DNA of 64,000 nucleotides from assembly GCA_951802425.1 (NCBI GenBank), contig OX637797.1, positions 4,216,001-4,280,000 on the forward strand, given 5' to 3'. The notes beneath the pieces were generated by a model. The model saw nothing but the letters and a program-made list of their open reading frames with translations. It had not been told where the DNA came from and did no database searches. Shown here in pieces: positions 21,653-32,613 of this stretch. This DNA is from Clavaria fumosa (Eukaryota; Basidiomycota; Agaricomycetes; Agaricales; Clavariaceae). Numbering within the stretch: the first letter of the stretch is position 1; each line of letters opens with the position of its first letter. The position numbers were made by a program, and so were the translations under genes.

Positions 21653-24442
21653 GTCATGACGAAGAAGTAACCCCCATACTCGCGTGGGCTGCGACTACTT
21701 CCTCCTCGTCCAAACTTCCTCACAACATTTCTAATGCACCTATTGCTTCCCAGTCCTCTCAATCCTTCCTTATAAAAATGCAAATACCAGATTTCGGCTC
21801 TATTCCCTTGAATACTCTCATTGATTGCAGCACATCAATGAATTTCATCGATTTCACCCTTGTGAACTCCCATCCAAACCTCCTAATCCCACTCCCGCAA
21901 CTGCTACCACTTCAATACTTTGACTGAAGTTCCTCCAGCTCAAATATCACCCACTACATCCTTGCTAATACAAAATTCCCTGGCGATACCATCCAATCCA
22001 TTAAGTTCTTCATCACCAAGACTCACCCTCTCACCCCTGTGGTTTTAGGACTCAATTGGTTATGAACCTGGAATCCCAAGATTGACTGGACCAATCTCTC
22101 CTTTAGTTTCGGACACACAGCCCACTCCGCGACTATTCCTCTCACTGTTTTGGACATGAAACCCCTGAGTACACCCTCCCTTGACCTCGCGAATTCGACT
22201 TCGGAGCCCACCAAGCCCCCATGGGTTCAACTGGTCAAGGCAACTACACTTTGCCATCTGGAACAACAAGGAGAATTTATAGGCCTCCTTTATTTCCAGC
22301 CTGCTAGCAACCCCCACAATGATGAATCTCTACTCGTGAGTTCCGTGACCATTCCAACCACTCCTCCAAAACCAGAAGAAATCGTTCTGCAAGAATACCA
22401 CGATTATATGGACATATTTTCTGAAACACTAGCATGGGAATTACCTCTGCACTGTGACTACAACCACCGAATCAAACTTGAGGAAGGCGTGATGCCTCCC
22501 CACAGGAAGTTGTACAACATGTCCGAAGTGGAGTTGAAAATCTTGAAGGACTACTTGGATGACATGTTGGATAAAGGTTTCATTCAGCCATCAAAGTCCC
22601 CCACAGGTGCACCAGTACTTTTTGCAAAGAAGAAAGATGGAGGCCTTCGCCTCTGCATCGATTATCAAGGTCTCAACAAGATTACTTGAAAGAACCACTA
22701 CCTGATCCCCTGAATCGAGACCCTCGTCGACCAGTTATGATTGGCCAAAGTCTACTCAAAGATTGACCTTCATGTAGGATATAATAACGTGAGGATTACT
22801 GAAGGAGACGAATGGAAGACTGCCTTCCACACTTGCTATGGTGCATTTGAATACCTTGTCATGCCTTTTGGACTCACGAAGGCACCCGCAATCTTTCAGC
22901 ACCTCATGAATGATATATTCCACGATTTGGTCTATGTCAACATAGTCGTCTACCTGGACAATATCCTCATTTATTCAGACAACATCGAGCAACACCACGA
23001 CCACGTCTGAGAAGTCCTACAATGACTACGCAAGGCAAATTTGCATGCATGACCCAAGAAATGTGATTTCCACACTATGATGGTCGAATACCTCGGTGTT
23101 ATAGTGTCTCCTGACAGAATCGTGATGGATCCTTCGAAAATTCAGGCCATCCTCAGCTGGCCTGTACCCACGAAGATTCACGACCTTCAGAGCTTTCTTC
23201 GCTTCACTAATTTTTATTGGAGATTTATTGACAACTATTCAGGCATCATCATTCCACTTATGCAACTCCTCCACAAGGATCTGCTGTGGAAATGGAGCCT
23301 GTGATGTCAACAAATCTTCGAAACACTCAAGCAGGCCTTCACTGAAGCCCCTGTCCTCCGACACTATGACCCTGACCATCCTATCACCCTCGAATGCAAT
23401 GCTTCCAACTACGCCATAGCGGCCATTCTCTCCCAGACCAACCCTGCGACTAATGAGCTATGCCCCATCACCTGATGATCGCTGCAGAGCTCAACTACGA
23501 CATTTACAACAAAGAACTCCTTGCAATACATGACACATTCAAACAATGGAGAGCGTACCTCGAAGGTGCAAGATACCAAGTTCAGGTCTTTTCTGACCAC
23601 AACAATTTATGATATTTCACCATGAAGCAGCTAAGCCATTGACAAGCCTGCTGGGCTGAGTACCTCTCTAGTTTCGACTATGTAATTCACTATTGAGCAG
23701 GGAGATTAGGTGCAAAACCAGATGCCCTCATGCAATGACCCGACATCTACCCAAAGAAATCCAACCAACCCACAACCAACACACTCAATAACAAGGTCGT
23801 GATACCACCAGAATTACTTCAAGCAGCTGTCATCCTCAATGAGGAAGCCCTATTTTCGCGAATTAAACACACTCCTTGCAACCCATACTTCACCAAGAAG
23901 TCCCAGGGTGTTTCACAAGGTTGCGAGAAGGCTTTTTCGCTGTCGCCCGATGGCCTACTACTACTTCACAACAGTAAAATATACATCCCCAACCATGACT
24001 CTCTCTGCTTTGATATCCTACACTCAAACCACAACCACAAATTACACAGACATCCAGGTATTAGAAAGACAACTCAACCAATAAATAGGTTGTTTTTCTG
24101 GCCAGGACTCCACAAGGATGTAACTGCCTATGTCCGTGGTTGTCACACCTGTGCAAGGGCAAAACCCGTCCAACACAAACCTTATGGACTCCTCAAGCCC
24201 TTGCCCATAGGCAAGCAACCCTGGGCTTCGATTTCAATGGACCATATCAAAGCCCTCCCTCTCTCCATGACCTTTGGCTCGATCCTTGTCATTGTCTGCT
24301 GACTTATGAAGCAAGCAATCTTTATTTCCACCAACACTACTGATACCATGAAAGAACTAGCCCAGCATTTCGTCACCCATGTCTTCTCGAAGCATGGGTT
24401 ACCTGCAGATATAGTGTCAGACAGAGGAAGATTATTTGTTTC
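21653..24442 (+). pseudogene. pol: Family A pol (A2), 5' part up to the family B insertion
   Basis: Pol opens in the -1 frame relative to gag (LSHDEEVTPILAW). Protease-like IDCSTSMNFIDF at about 21822-21860 has the expected DCG changed to DCS. The RT spans 22380-23010, with [25 protein letters not shown] and YLDNIL in place of YLDD; RNase H lies at 23390-23700; the integrase finger at about 24030-24170 (HRHPGIRKT .. CHTCARAKP) and part of the core to HVFSKHGLPADIVSD. Stops are mostly TGA. The frame is cut at 24442 by family B and resumes at 31632. Confidence 0.85.
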
Positions 24443-24733
24443 TATCAGACTGGGTCTCACACAACTTAAGTGTAAGGTCATGACAACAATACTCAGATAA
24501 GGGGAAAAGAGTACAAAACTGGAAACGACGCAGTATATATAGCGGGAACCCCAGCACTTGCCGACTTTCCCACGCTCGGACCCTCGGATCACATGACACG
24601 CCCAGGCCCAGGTCATGTGACCTTCTGATTACATAATCTTGGACACAGCCACAGGTCATGTGACCTTCCAACAACCCTCCCCAGTTTCTCCACAACTGCT
24701 CTTTTTTGGATGCTTATGTAAGCAATCCTAACA
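24443..24733 (-). repeat. Family B 3' LTR (B1)
   Basis: On the minus strand TGTTAGGATTGC .. CAGTCTGATA, 291 bp. Contains inverted-repeat boxes GGTCA-N2-TGACC and a TATATATA box. Ends in TA rather than CA; this boundary is fixed by the TSDs here and at 41145/43363. Confidence 0.9.
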
Positions 24734-25451
24734 TCACCCCCCTCTTAAGGCTGGGCGTCCTGACCAGCTAGCTTGGCCTTGTCAGGGTGAGCAAGGAAGA
24801 AGTCCTGGAGAAGCAGTGCCACATTGGTGAGGTTCCGTTGTGGCTCCCAAGTGTTCTCCTCTACAGGGTATCCCAACCACTTCACCAGGTATCTCACTCC
24901 ATGCCCCACTTTCTTAACATCAAGGATCACCTCCACATCATACTCCAGGTGGTCATCATCGATTGTAGGGGGCGGAGGGGGAGGCAGGTTCTGAGAAGGG
25001 AAGGAAGGGGGATGGTAAGGTGTCAACAGCAACTCATTGAAGACCCGATGGATGCGCCAGGCCTGAGGGAGTTTGAGGCGGTACCCAGCAGGTCCCACCT
25101 TCTCCTCAACTGCAAAGGGGCCTGCTCTCTTGTTGTCAAGCTTTTTACAGGGCTGGTCCATCTTCAAGTTTCTAGTATCCAGCCAGACCAGATCTCCCTC
25201 AGAGTACTCCCAACTGGGGTGTCATGGGAAGAATGACGAAGTCGATTATATAATCAAAGGCAAACTACGACAATGGCAATCGAGCTAAAAAGGACAACTG
25301 CGACACTCAGAACAAGAAAACCAAAGTACCAATGGCAATCAAGAGCGAGGAGATGCTCCTCGCTGTTGATGGCCATTGGGGATTGGTTTATGGAAGTCAA
25401 AGCATCTAAGTAATACAAAAACCAATCCGAAACCAGGAACTATGTATTACG

Positions 25452-25998
25452 TCAGACGATGTCTCCGACGTTTGGGCCACTAGACCCAGAGCCCGTTATT
25501 GTCCACCGACTGGGAAGGAGACTCCCCAACCTGGACAAACTCGCCCTCAACATCCGGCAGAGCCACTGTAGCCATCTCTGGGGTGGCAGGAGGGGGCGAT
25601 CGAGGAGGGGTGGCATTCCACCCCGAATAGGAGGTAGGGGAGGCCCACCGAGTAGGAGGGGCGGCATCCCACTCTGCAAGAGAAGAAAGATCAGTAAAGC
25701 AGATGAGAAATGGAAGAAAAGACTATACTATGTGGATCCTCGAGGAGGTCACAGATGAGGTTACCAGGGCGGACGACTCGAGGGCATCCCGATGCAAAAT
25801 GGCCAGGATGGCCGCAAGCGTAGCATTGTCAGGCAATGGTAAGAACAAGGAGGTCGTCGGCGCCCCTCTGAATCGCCCAATGGAAGGCAGCACAAGAGAG
25901 GGTGAGGGGGGCGACTTGTTGGAAGACATTGGAGGAGGGGAGGAAGTTGAGTTTGTGAGGGCCCCAGCACATTGCGGTAAAGAGGAGAAGCGGTACAA
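25452..25998 (-). CDS. Minus-strand spliced ORF of element G, unknown function
   Basis: From ATG 25998 a Pro/Ser-rich frame (MYRFSSLPQCAGAL) runs to about 25735. A 55-nt intron follows (GTATAG..TTGCAG, about 25733-25680) and then a second exon. Two frames are open after the intron. The one reading WDAAPPTRWASPTSYSG and then ATVALPDVEGEFVQVG resembles the second exon of element E (WAPPRPSSPTAW..). I do not recognise a domain. Position and splice structure shared with E suggest a real gene of this element family, but a chance ORF cannot be excluded. Confidence 0.4.
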
Positions 25999-26469
25999 GA
26001 CCTCCTTATATACTACAAGGGCAGATAAGGGCCGAGAGATAAGCTGGACAGCAAGGGAGAGCCGTCACACAGGAGCACATGGCGGTGGAGTAGAAGCATG
26101 TGGAGATAAGCCGCTCCATGTGGTGGGTAGCGGAGTAGCACATGGACCGAGAGCAGGAGGCAATACCGGCATCTGATGAGGCGAGTGCGAAGGATCTCAT
26201 CGGAGATCCGCAGCAGACAGACCCATCAGGAAGGCCTGGGCCATGTGGTAGTGGATGATCGCAAACGCGCAGCAAGACAGCTGCAGACTGAGCAGGACTG
26301 CGGAGGGCAGCGGCGTAGCAGATGGACAGCATCCCTGTGCTGCGGACTCGGGCTGCGCCTGCAGCCCCCTGAAGGTATATAAGGGGCGCGATGACATGGG
26401 AAAACCCCAGCGTTGTTCACTTGTCTTAATCACCTTATCGTACTTCGGTGAATCACACTGGTATTCCCT

Positions 26470-26850
26470 ACTTCACCCAAGAGATACCCTATCTCCGACT
26501 GGCCCGAAGTAGCTATCGCTCCAATCCGCAGTAGGATATACCCTACTCCCGAACAGAAGAAGGATCAGATCACCCGACTCACACACCACCTGACCGAGTT
26601 CAGCCGCTCCATCCTTATCGATATCCTCAGGCCGGACCATCCTAATCGATCAGCTGTCGAAAACGTGTTTGTCCAAGGAGTGTCCGACCTCCGCCAGCAA
26701 ATCATCAGGACCGACGAAGCCGAACACAGGGCCAGAATCGAGTTACTCCGATCCCTCGTCGAACCTCTTATTCCGCCTCTAGGGACTCGGATAGTCCCTG
26801 CACCGGATCACCTCACGGAAAGTTCATCCGAACCTTCGGCACAACTTCCC
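26470..26850 (+). CDS. Plus-strand helical ORF of element G, runs to the element end
   Basis: Downstream of TATATAAG at 26376 a frame is open from about 26470 to past the element end. The first ATG is 26665 (some 60 residues); upstream residues read TPEQKKDQITRLTHHLTEFS. The predicted protein is alpha-helical and charged (LRQQIIRTDEAEHRARIELL). The matching ORF of element E has a similarly placed segment (ERQVCHDYRLALETEQTLCSTL). It could be the start of a gag that begins inside the LTR, or a small independent protein. Confidence 0.45.
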
Positions 26851-29800
26851 GTAACATGGGGCGTTTCCCCTTATCGTAGCTCTTCTTCATCACTGCTGCC
26901 GCTTTCTCCATTGCCTCCTTGGCTGCTCTTCGGGACTCCGTGAGCTTAGCCATCCACTCGTCTGCCACTGGGTTCACTTCCGAAGGTGGCCAGAGCCCCC
27001 CATTCCATGGGTGTCGTCCATAGTCAAGGAAGAAAGGTGTCTGTCCTGTCGCTGAGTGCTCACGATTATTAAGAGCAAACTCCGCAGTGGACAACCATTC
27101 AGCCCAATCATCCTGGAGGTGGTCCACATAGGCCCAGAGATAGATCTCCATCTCCTGGTTTGCCCATTCTGTCTGTCCATCAGTCTGCGGATGAAAGGCA
27201 GTACTTGGATTTGCTTTTACCCAGATCATGGAGTAGAACTCCTTCATGAAGTGGGACACGAACTGGGACCCCTGGTCACTCACAACCTTGTGAGGGACTC
27301 CATGGTCACGAAATACTCAATCCCGGAGGAGACGTGCTGCTCCAAGTCCTGTGAGGTCGAGCCCGATCGCTTCGAGCAGTGTCCATTTCGTGAATTTATC
27401 GACAATGACAAGGATGGCATTATGTCCATGGGAGAGGGGGAGGGGACCAACTATGTCCCATGAGATCACCGACCAGGGACCATCGGGCACTGGATGGGGG
27501 TGCAGTGGGGCAGCACACTTGGTACGGTCAGGCTTCGTCCGCTGGCATACCGATCTGCATCTTTCACCATGTCTGGCCACCAATAACCCTTCACTAGTGC
27601 TGCTCTCAACTTCCGGGGCCCAGGGTGTCCAGCAGCAGGGAGGTCATGCTCAAACTCGAGGACAGCCTCACGAGCTCCTAGGGGGACCCAAGTGACTATC
27701 CCCTTTCACCAGAGTCCAGCACGATCTCGCATCCACTCATCATCAAGCTCCTCCGGCTTCTGTACATGTACCGGCTATTTTTCTGGAGTAGTGTCTCCAT
27801 TTCCAATGTGAATGACACACGGACTTCCGTTTCTGGGAAAACCTGCACTGGTGCATCCTCCTCCACCATCTCTCCATAGTCCGGTCTCCGAGAGAGTGCA
27901 TCTGCCTTTGTGTTCGACTTGCCAGTGCGATACTTTATTTCAAAGTCGAAACACTGGAGCTCCCCAACCCAACGGACCTGTCTCGGCTTCAACTTCTGGG
28001 GCTTCCGGAAGTACTGGAGGTTCGCATGGTCTGTCCAGATCTCGATTGTCTCATCTGCTCCAATGAGGTATGCCCGCCACTCGCAAAGTGCCCGAATCAC
28101 AGCTAAGAACTCCTTGTCATACACATCATAGTTCTTCTCAGCTGCAGTGAGGGCCTTGGAGATATAGTCAACCACTCTCCAGGTTCCATCTGTCTGCTGC
28201 TGCGAGAGCACTCCACCAGTTGCCAGATTACTTGCATCTGTCTCTACCTTCCATCTCCCTTTGTCCTGAGGCAGAGCCAAGACCGGGGCCGATATGAGTG
28301 CCTGGCGGAGATCTCGGAAGGCTGCTTCCTCCTCCTCCTCCCATTTCCATGGAACATTCCCAGTCAGCCGGAAAAGTGGCTTTGCCTGGGCAGAAAGATT
28401 CGGGATGTGCCACTGGAGGTAGTTCAACATCCCATTGAACCTCTGGACATCCTTCACATTCCTAGGACGTGGCCAATCTCGGACCGCCGCACCCTTTGCT
28501 GGGTCATGCTCTAGCTGGTTGTGAGAGATCTTCATCCCCAGGAAGATGATCTCACTCTTCTCAAACTCGCATTTACTGAGTTTGAGACACAACCCATTTT
28601 CTCCAAACTTCCTCAAGACCCGATCCATCCAATACTGGTGTGTTGCCAAATCCTCTGCAAACACAATCACATCATCCACATAGGCCTGGACATGTCCTCC
28701 TGCAATCTCCTCCCTCAACACATGATTCATGAAGCGCTGGAAGGTAGCAGGCGCATTCTGCAGTCCAAACCACATGACAGCTGGTTCAAAGAGTCCACAG
28801 GGTGTCAGGAAGGCACAGCAGTGCTGGTGCTCAGGCCAGACCTGCATAGATGGGAAACCTCCCTTTGCATCAATCTTAGAGTAGATCAATGCTCCTTTAA
28901 GCACATCCACTGTGTCTCGGATGTGGGGAAGGGGGTACTTGTCCTTGATCAGGTGTGCATTCAGCCTCGAGTAGTCAATGATCAGCCGCAGCTTGTCCTT
29001 CTCATGTTTGAAGAAGAAGGGGCTGGCATATGGGGATTTCGAGGGCCGGATTCATCCAGAAGCAAGCTGCTCATCTACCCAATGGTTCATCTCCACCATC
29101 TCCTGCCGTGTCAAAGAATACAGCTTGGAGGAGAGGTGCTCAGGGTCCTTTTTGAACTTGATCTTAATATCGAAGTCCGGTCGGGAGCGGGGAAGTTCAT
29201 CCCACTTTGCTTCACTAAACACCAAAGGGTAGCGGCTGGGCCAATCAGGGGTAGGGCCAGAGTTGGGAAAACGGGTGTCTGAAATACTCGCAGATGCGAG
29301 GGTACTTGTTTTCATGGGTGCAGGGGCATGGGGGGATGGGGAACACTGTGGGGGGCAGCGGGTAAGGCTCAGCTCTGCCTTCTGCCAGTCGATGTCCGGG
29401 TTATGCCACTTGAGCCAGTCATGCCCAAGGATGACCTTGTGGGACTGGGTCTTTCCCAGCAGAAAGTGGATCCACTCCTGGTGGTCACCAACCCTTACCA
29501 GCACCTCTATCCCATACCAGACCTTTCCATTCTTGTTCTGCGTCCCATCCACATTATACATGGTGATTGGGTTCAGCAGGAGAGATGGCTCCAGTCCCAC
29601 TCCTTTTGCCCACTCCAAATCCATGAAGCAGTTGGTGCACCCTGAGTCGACAAGGGCCTTCATCATAGTACCCTTGCCTGTGCTGAGAGCCTCCAAGTGC
29701 ACCTGGATGGCCAGCTCTCGTGGCACACATTTCCCCACTTCTGGCTGCTCTGCCAGTCTCACTTCCTCCTTCACCTCAGCCCCAATTTGGGTATGTCTCC

Positions 29801-30166
29801 ACTGCAAGATAGTATACCGGGGTATCTTTGCAGCAGGCACAGGGATGGAAAGGGGGCTGGCACACTTCTCCCCAGCAGGAGTCCTCCTCTCTCTCTCATA
29901 CGACTCTATGCAGGCTCGGAGCTGTGAAATCTCTTTCTCATATCCCTCTGCCACTTGGGGGGCACATGGTGCTGCACAGGTTTGGGCCCTTGGGACCTGC
30001 AGATGCATATCAGGCAGGGTGCAGAATCGGACAGCATGGCCAGTCTGGTGGCATCGGAAACAATGTCTCTCATCAGCAGGGGCACATCCACGGCCCATGG
30101 CCACATCCAGTGGTTGCGGAAAGGTCATGCCAGGTCACGGCAAGGTTGCAAAAGGTCGCATGGGGG

Positions 30167-30793
30167 TCACGATGGGTCGTGCGGGGTTGCAGTGGGTCGC
30201 GGTGTCCGTTCTGCGAGTATCCCATCCAGTCGCCTTTGCTGGGCATCAAGCCTCTCAGCCAGCAGCTTCCATTCTCCATATGTCTCTGGCATCGGGGAGA
30301 CACCATAGATTCTCTCCACCAGCCTCCTACTCAGGTTCAACTCCAGCCAATGGACTAGGATTCCTGAGTCCTTCTCTGCACTCAACTTTGCCCGTCGGAA
30401 CAGCGTCTCGAATTTCGCAAAGAACTCCGGTGCTGTCGTGGTACCCTGTTTCAGCCCTGCAATATCAGCAAGGGCAGTTGCACAGTCATTTGGGTCATCG
30501 AATGTGCACTTCATCTCCTCCACAAACTCTGCCCAGGTTCCGGCCTCGCCACTACCCAGGATCTCTTCTGCTTTCATATTCGCCCATTCAGCAGCGAATC
30601 CTTCTCCAGCAATTTTGCTCAGAGCAAAGAGGACCTTCACCAGGTCCACAGCATAGACAGTCGGGTTCACCATAAACAGGAGGCGTAGGGATTGGAGGAA
30701 CGTACGGAAGTTCCTTTTCTGCCCATCAAAGGGGGCAACAGCTAGGTCCAGCATTCTATAGCACTGTAAAATAAAATTCCGGGCCTTTGGCAC
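30167..30793 (-). CDS. gag: Family B gag (B1), open frame
   Basis: 208 codons from an ATG at 30793. The retrotransposon-gag-like domain is clear: LDLAVAPFDGQKRNF near the start, VKVLFALSKIAGEGFAAEW, FVEEMKCTFDDPNDCATALADI, APEFFAKFETLFRRAKL and LERLDAQQRR-type C-terminal helix (LLAERLDAQQRRLDGIL). It packages element RNA. The CCHC knuckle follows in another frame at about 30065. An acceptor-like TTTTATTTTACAG lies just before the LDLAV block, so the first residues (MPKARNFILQCYRM) may be intronic or displaced. In a related fragment at 39660 the same block follows a Pro-rich N-terminus. Confidence 0.78.
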   Translation of the reverse strand: MPKARNFILQCYRMLDLAVAPFDGQKRNFRTFLQSLRLLFMVNPTVYAVDLVKVLFALSKIAGEGFAAEWANMKAEEILGSGEAGTWAEFVEEMKCTFDDPNDCATALADIAGLKQGTTTAPEFFAKFETLFRRAKLSAEKDSGILVHWLELNLSRRLVERIYGVSPMPETYGEWKLLAERLDAQQRRLDGILAERTPRPTATPHDPS

Positions 30794-30944
30794 TCAGGAT
30801 TTCTTCAATCTCTTAACAGTCCTGTCCTCTCAGGCTGCTCTTCTAGTACTTATGTACCTATAGAACTCTTATTCTAACTCTTATTCTATGAAACTTTTGT
30901 TAATGTGGGGCCTGAATGGTGTCCCAGGTGGTCACTCCACAACT

Positions 30945-31035
30945 CCTAGTGAGTTGCCCGTGTGCCCTTCTGACAATGGTCACAGAGCAAGGGCCCTGTC
31001 CACTGGACCAGGAAACTACAAAAAAACTATGTAGA
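30945..31035 (-). repeat. tRNA-like segment in the family B leader (B1)
   Basis: On the minus strand TGGTCCAGTGGACAG fits a Pol III A-box well (TGGYNNAGTGG). A B-box candidate (GGGCAACTC) follows about 50 nt on but is poor. Present at the same place in the other family B copy (48470-48560), so it belongs to the family. Confidence 0.4.
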
Positions 31036-31245
31036 GGGCCTTTCCATGCCCTGTACTATACACAATTCACTGGTATGTAGCTGTAAAACAAGGTTCCAGG
31101 CCTTTGGCACTTGGTATCTCTTGGGGAGGGTCACAGTAGACTTCCTCCGGGTCTGATCACATGTATCTACACACAGTAAAAATTTCATGCGGTTCTGTTA
31201 CACACCGCAGGCAGGGTAAAGAGATAGAGGATGATAGGGGCTGAG

Positions 31246-31264
31246 CTGTGACAACGTGTCACAG
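31246..31264. promoter_or_regulatory. Perfect 8+3+8 palindrome in family B leader
   Basis: CTGTGACAACGTGTCACAG: arms CTGTGACA and TGTCACAG around a 3-nt centre. Conserved at 48221-48239 with the centre inverted (CGT). Possible dimeric protein site or RNA hairpin in the leader. Confidence 0.5.
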
Positions 31265-31323
31265 TTTGAAATTAAGGGTCCAGGCTAGCCGGGTTAGGAC
31301 ACAGGGCTAGGGTGGACAGGCAG

Positions 31324-31334
31324 ATCTTAGTATT
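31324..31334 (-). other. Self-priming primer-binding site, family B (B1)
   Basis: Minus-strand AATACTAAGAT one base after the 5' LTR. It pairs with ATCTTAGTATT of the family LTR (this copy reads ATCTGAGTATT, one mismatch). Confidence 0.65.
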
Positions 31335-31335
31335 A

Positions 31336-31626
31336 TATCAGACTGGGTCTCACACAACTTAAGTGTAAGGTCATGACGACAATACTCAGATAAGGGGAAA
31401 AGAGTACAAAACTGGAAACAATGCAGTATATATAGTGGGAACCCCGGCACTTGCCGACTTTCCCATGCTCGGACCCTCGGATCACGTGATGCGCCCAGGC
31501 CCAGGTCATGTGACCTTCCGATTACATAATCTTGGACACAGCCACAGGTCATGTGACCTTCCAACAACCCTCCCCAGTTTCTCCACAACTGCTCTTTTTT
31601 GGATGCTTACGTAAGCGATCCTAACA
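31336..31626 (-). repeat. Family B 5' LTR (B1)
   Basis: 291 bp, nearly identical to 24443-24733. Minus-strand TATATATA near 31434-31427 is the promoter; the predicted RNA start is near 31393. Confidence 0.9.
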
Positions 31627-31631
31627 GTTTC

Positions 31632-32484
31632 TAAGTTTTGGTCTTCGCTATGTCAAGCTTTGGACATTACTTCAAATCTCTCCACAGCTTACCATCCCGA
31701 GACCAACAGACAAACAGAACAAGTCAACCAGGTTCTGGAGCAATACATACAAATCTATACAAACTACCAGCAGGACGATTGGACCTACCAACTTCCACTT
31801 GCTGAGTTCATATACATTAACACCCCACATAGTGCTACCAGTGTCTCCCCGTTCTTCACGAACAAGGGATACCACCCCAGACTTACGATTTCTCTCGACA
31901 ACATACCTGCGCATGAGGCCCTCATGGTCGCAACTGATCTCAAGACACTTCACCAGCATCTACAAGACCAACTCAAGGTCGTGAACAAGGCCTACTTGCG
32001 CTTTGCAGACCTGAAGATAGAGATTATGCTGGATTGGAAGGAAGGAACGAGAGTGTGGTTAGACCTGTGGAATGTGAAGATGAAGAGGCCAATGAAGAAG
32101 CTGGATTCAAAACAAGCCGGACCCTTCTCTATACTCCCGAAAGTCTCAACCCACACTTACTGCCTCCAACTTCCGAAATCAATGCAACACGACATATTCC
32201 ACATTTCATTACTCGGGAAGGTTCACGAAGATGTCTTCCCCCAGCGACAACAGCAACCCCAACCCCCCATCGAGGTCAATGGCAAACAACATTACGAAGT
32301 CGCCAACATACTGGACTCTCAAAGGAGGGGTAGGAAAGTGCTCTACCTCGTATGTTGGGAAGGTTACAGACCTGAAGACGACACCTGGGAACCCATTAAA
32401 TCACTTTCCAGATCAAAGGAACTCCTTGAGGACTTCCATGCGACCTACCTGGAAAAACCTCATGCAGCTCATGCAACCCAATAA
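31632..32484 (+). pseudogene. pol: Family A pol (A2), 3' part: integrase end and chromodomain
   Basis: Continues the A2 integrase after family B. It reads open for 274 codons from 31660: AYHPETNRQTEQVNQVLEQY, LPLAEFIYINTPHSATSVSPFF, the GPF/Y module (KQAGPFSILPKV) and a C-terminal chromodomain (YLVCWEGYRPEDDTWEP at 32343-32395), ending AHATQ and TAA. The chromodomain would steer integration to modified histones. Catalytic residues lie in the part before the B insertion or are altered (DGQTE has become NRQTE). Confidence 0.85.
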
Positions 32485-32613
32485 ATTCTCTTGCCTCCTT
32501 TTTGTTCTTTTTCTTCACATCCTCACTTTGCACTTCACAGCAAAATATATATGCACAACAAAAAGACAACTAAAGAAAACTATCTACTGGTCATGAATTT
32601 CTCCCTCCTCTTC

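Larger units (their letters stand above)
25220..26856 (+). mobile_element. Family E/G TG..CA element, copy G (1637 bp), in B1 integrase
   Basis: Starts TGTCATGGGAAG and ends CTTCCCGTAACA, with the 5-bp TSD TGGGG (25215-25219, 26857-26861). It has the same plan as the element at 41463-43339: spliced minus-strand reading frames in the left half, a TATATAAG box (26376-26383), and an open plus-strand frame running from the right third through the right end. No second LTR or pol is present, so it may be a solo LTR of a family with very long LTRs, or a small element in its own right. Confidence 0.75.
24745..30128 (-). pseudogene. pol: Family B pol (B1): zinc knuckle, protease, RT, RNase H, integrase, chromodomain
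   Basis: Minus-strand order. A CCHC knuckle at about 30065 (CFRCHQTGHAVRFC); protease at about 29650 (ALVDSGCTNCFMD, D-S-G triad); LGHDWLKWHNPDIDW; RT start to 29052; RT palm at 28910-28500 with AYVDDVIVF; RNase H (VETDASNLATGGVLSQ, DKEFLAVIRALCEW, IWTDHANLQYF); integrase finger relic and core (WDIVGPLPLS, VIVDKFTKW at about 27500-27400; SDQGSQFVSHF and HPQTDGQTE at 27283-27160); chromodomain at 24960-24790 (RYLVKWLGYPVEENTWEP). Frames are broken near 29050, 28950, 27690 and 27310, and the integrase C-terminal part is split by the 25220-26856 element. Better preserved than A1 pol. Confidence 0.85.
24443..31626 (-). mobile_element. Gypsy family B, full-length copy (B1), nested in A2 integrase
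   Basis: Both LTRs (291 bp) and the 5-bp TSD GTTTC (24438-24442 and 31627-31631) are present. Removing the element and one TSD restores the A2 integrase phrase matching 9015-9060. Read on the minus strand the order is 5' LTR, leader with tRNA-like segment, gag, protease, RT, RNase H, integrase (interrupted by the 1637-bp TG..CA element 25220-26856), chromodomain, 3' LTR. Unlike A and C there is no antisense gene between pol and the 3' LTR; only about 12 bases separate them. Confidence 0.92.

Noticed and set aside
29263..30675. 470-codon plus-strand open frame
   Set aside because: It lies antisense to family B gag and pol, which have recognisable domains on the minus strand; the plus frame has no domain pattern.
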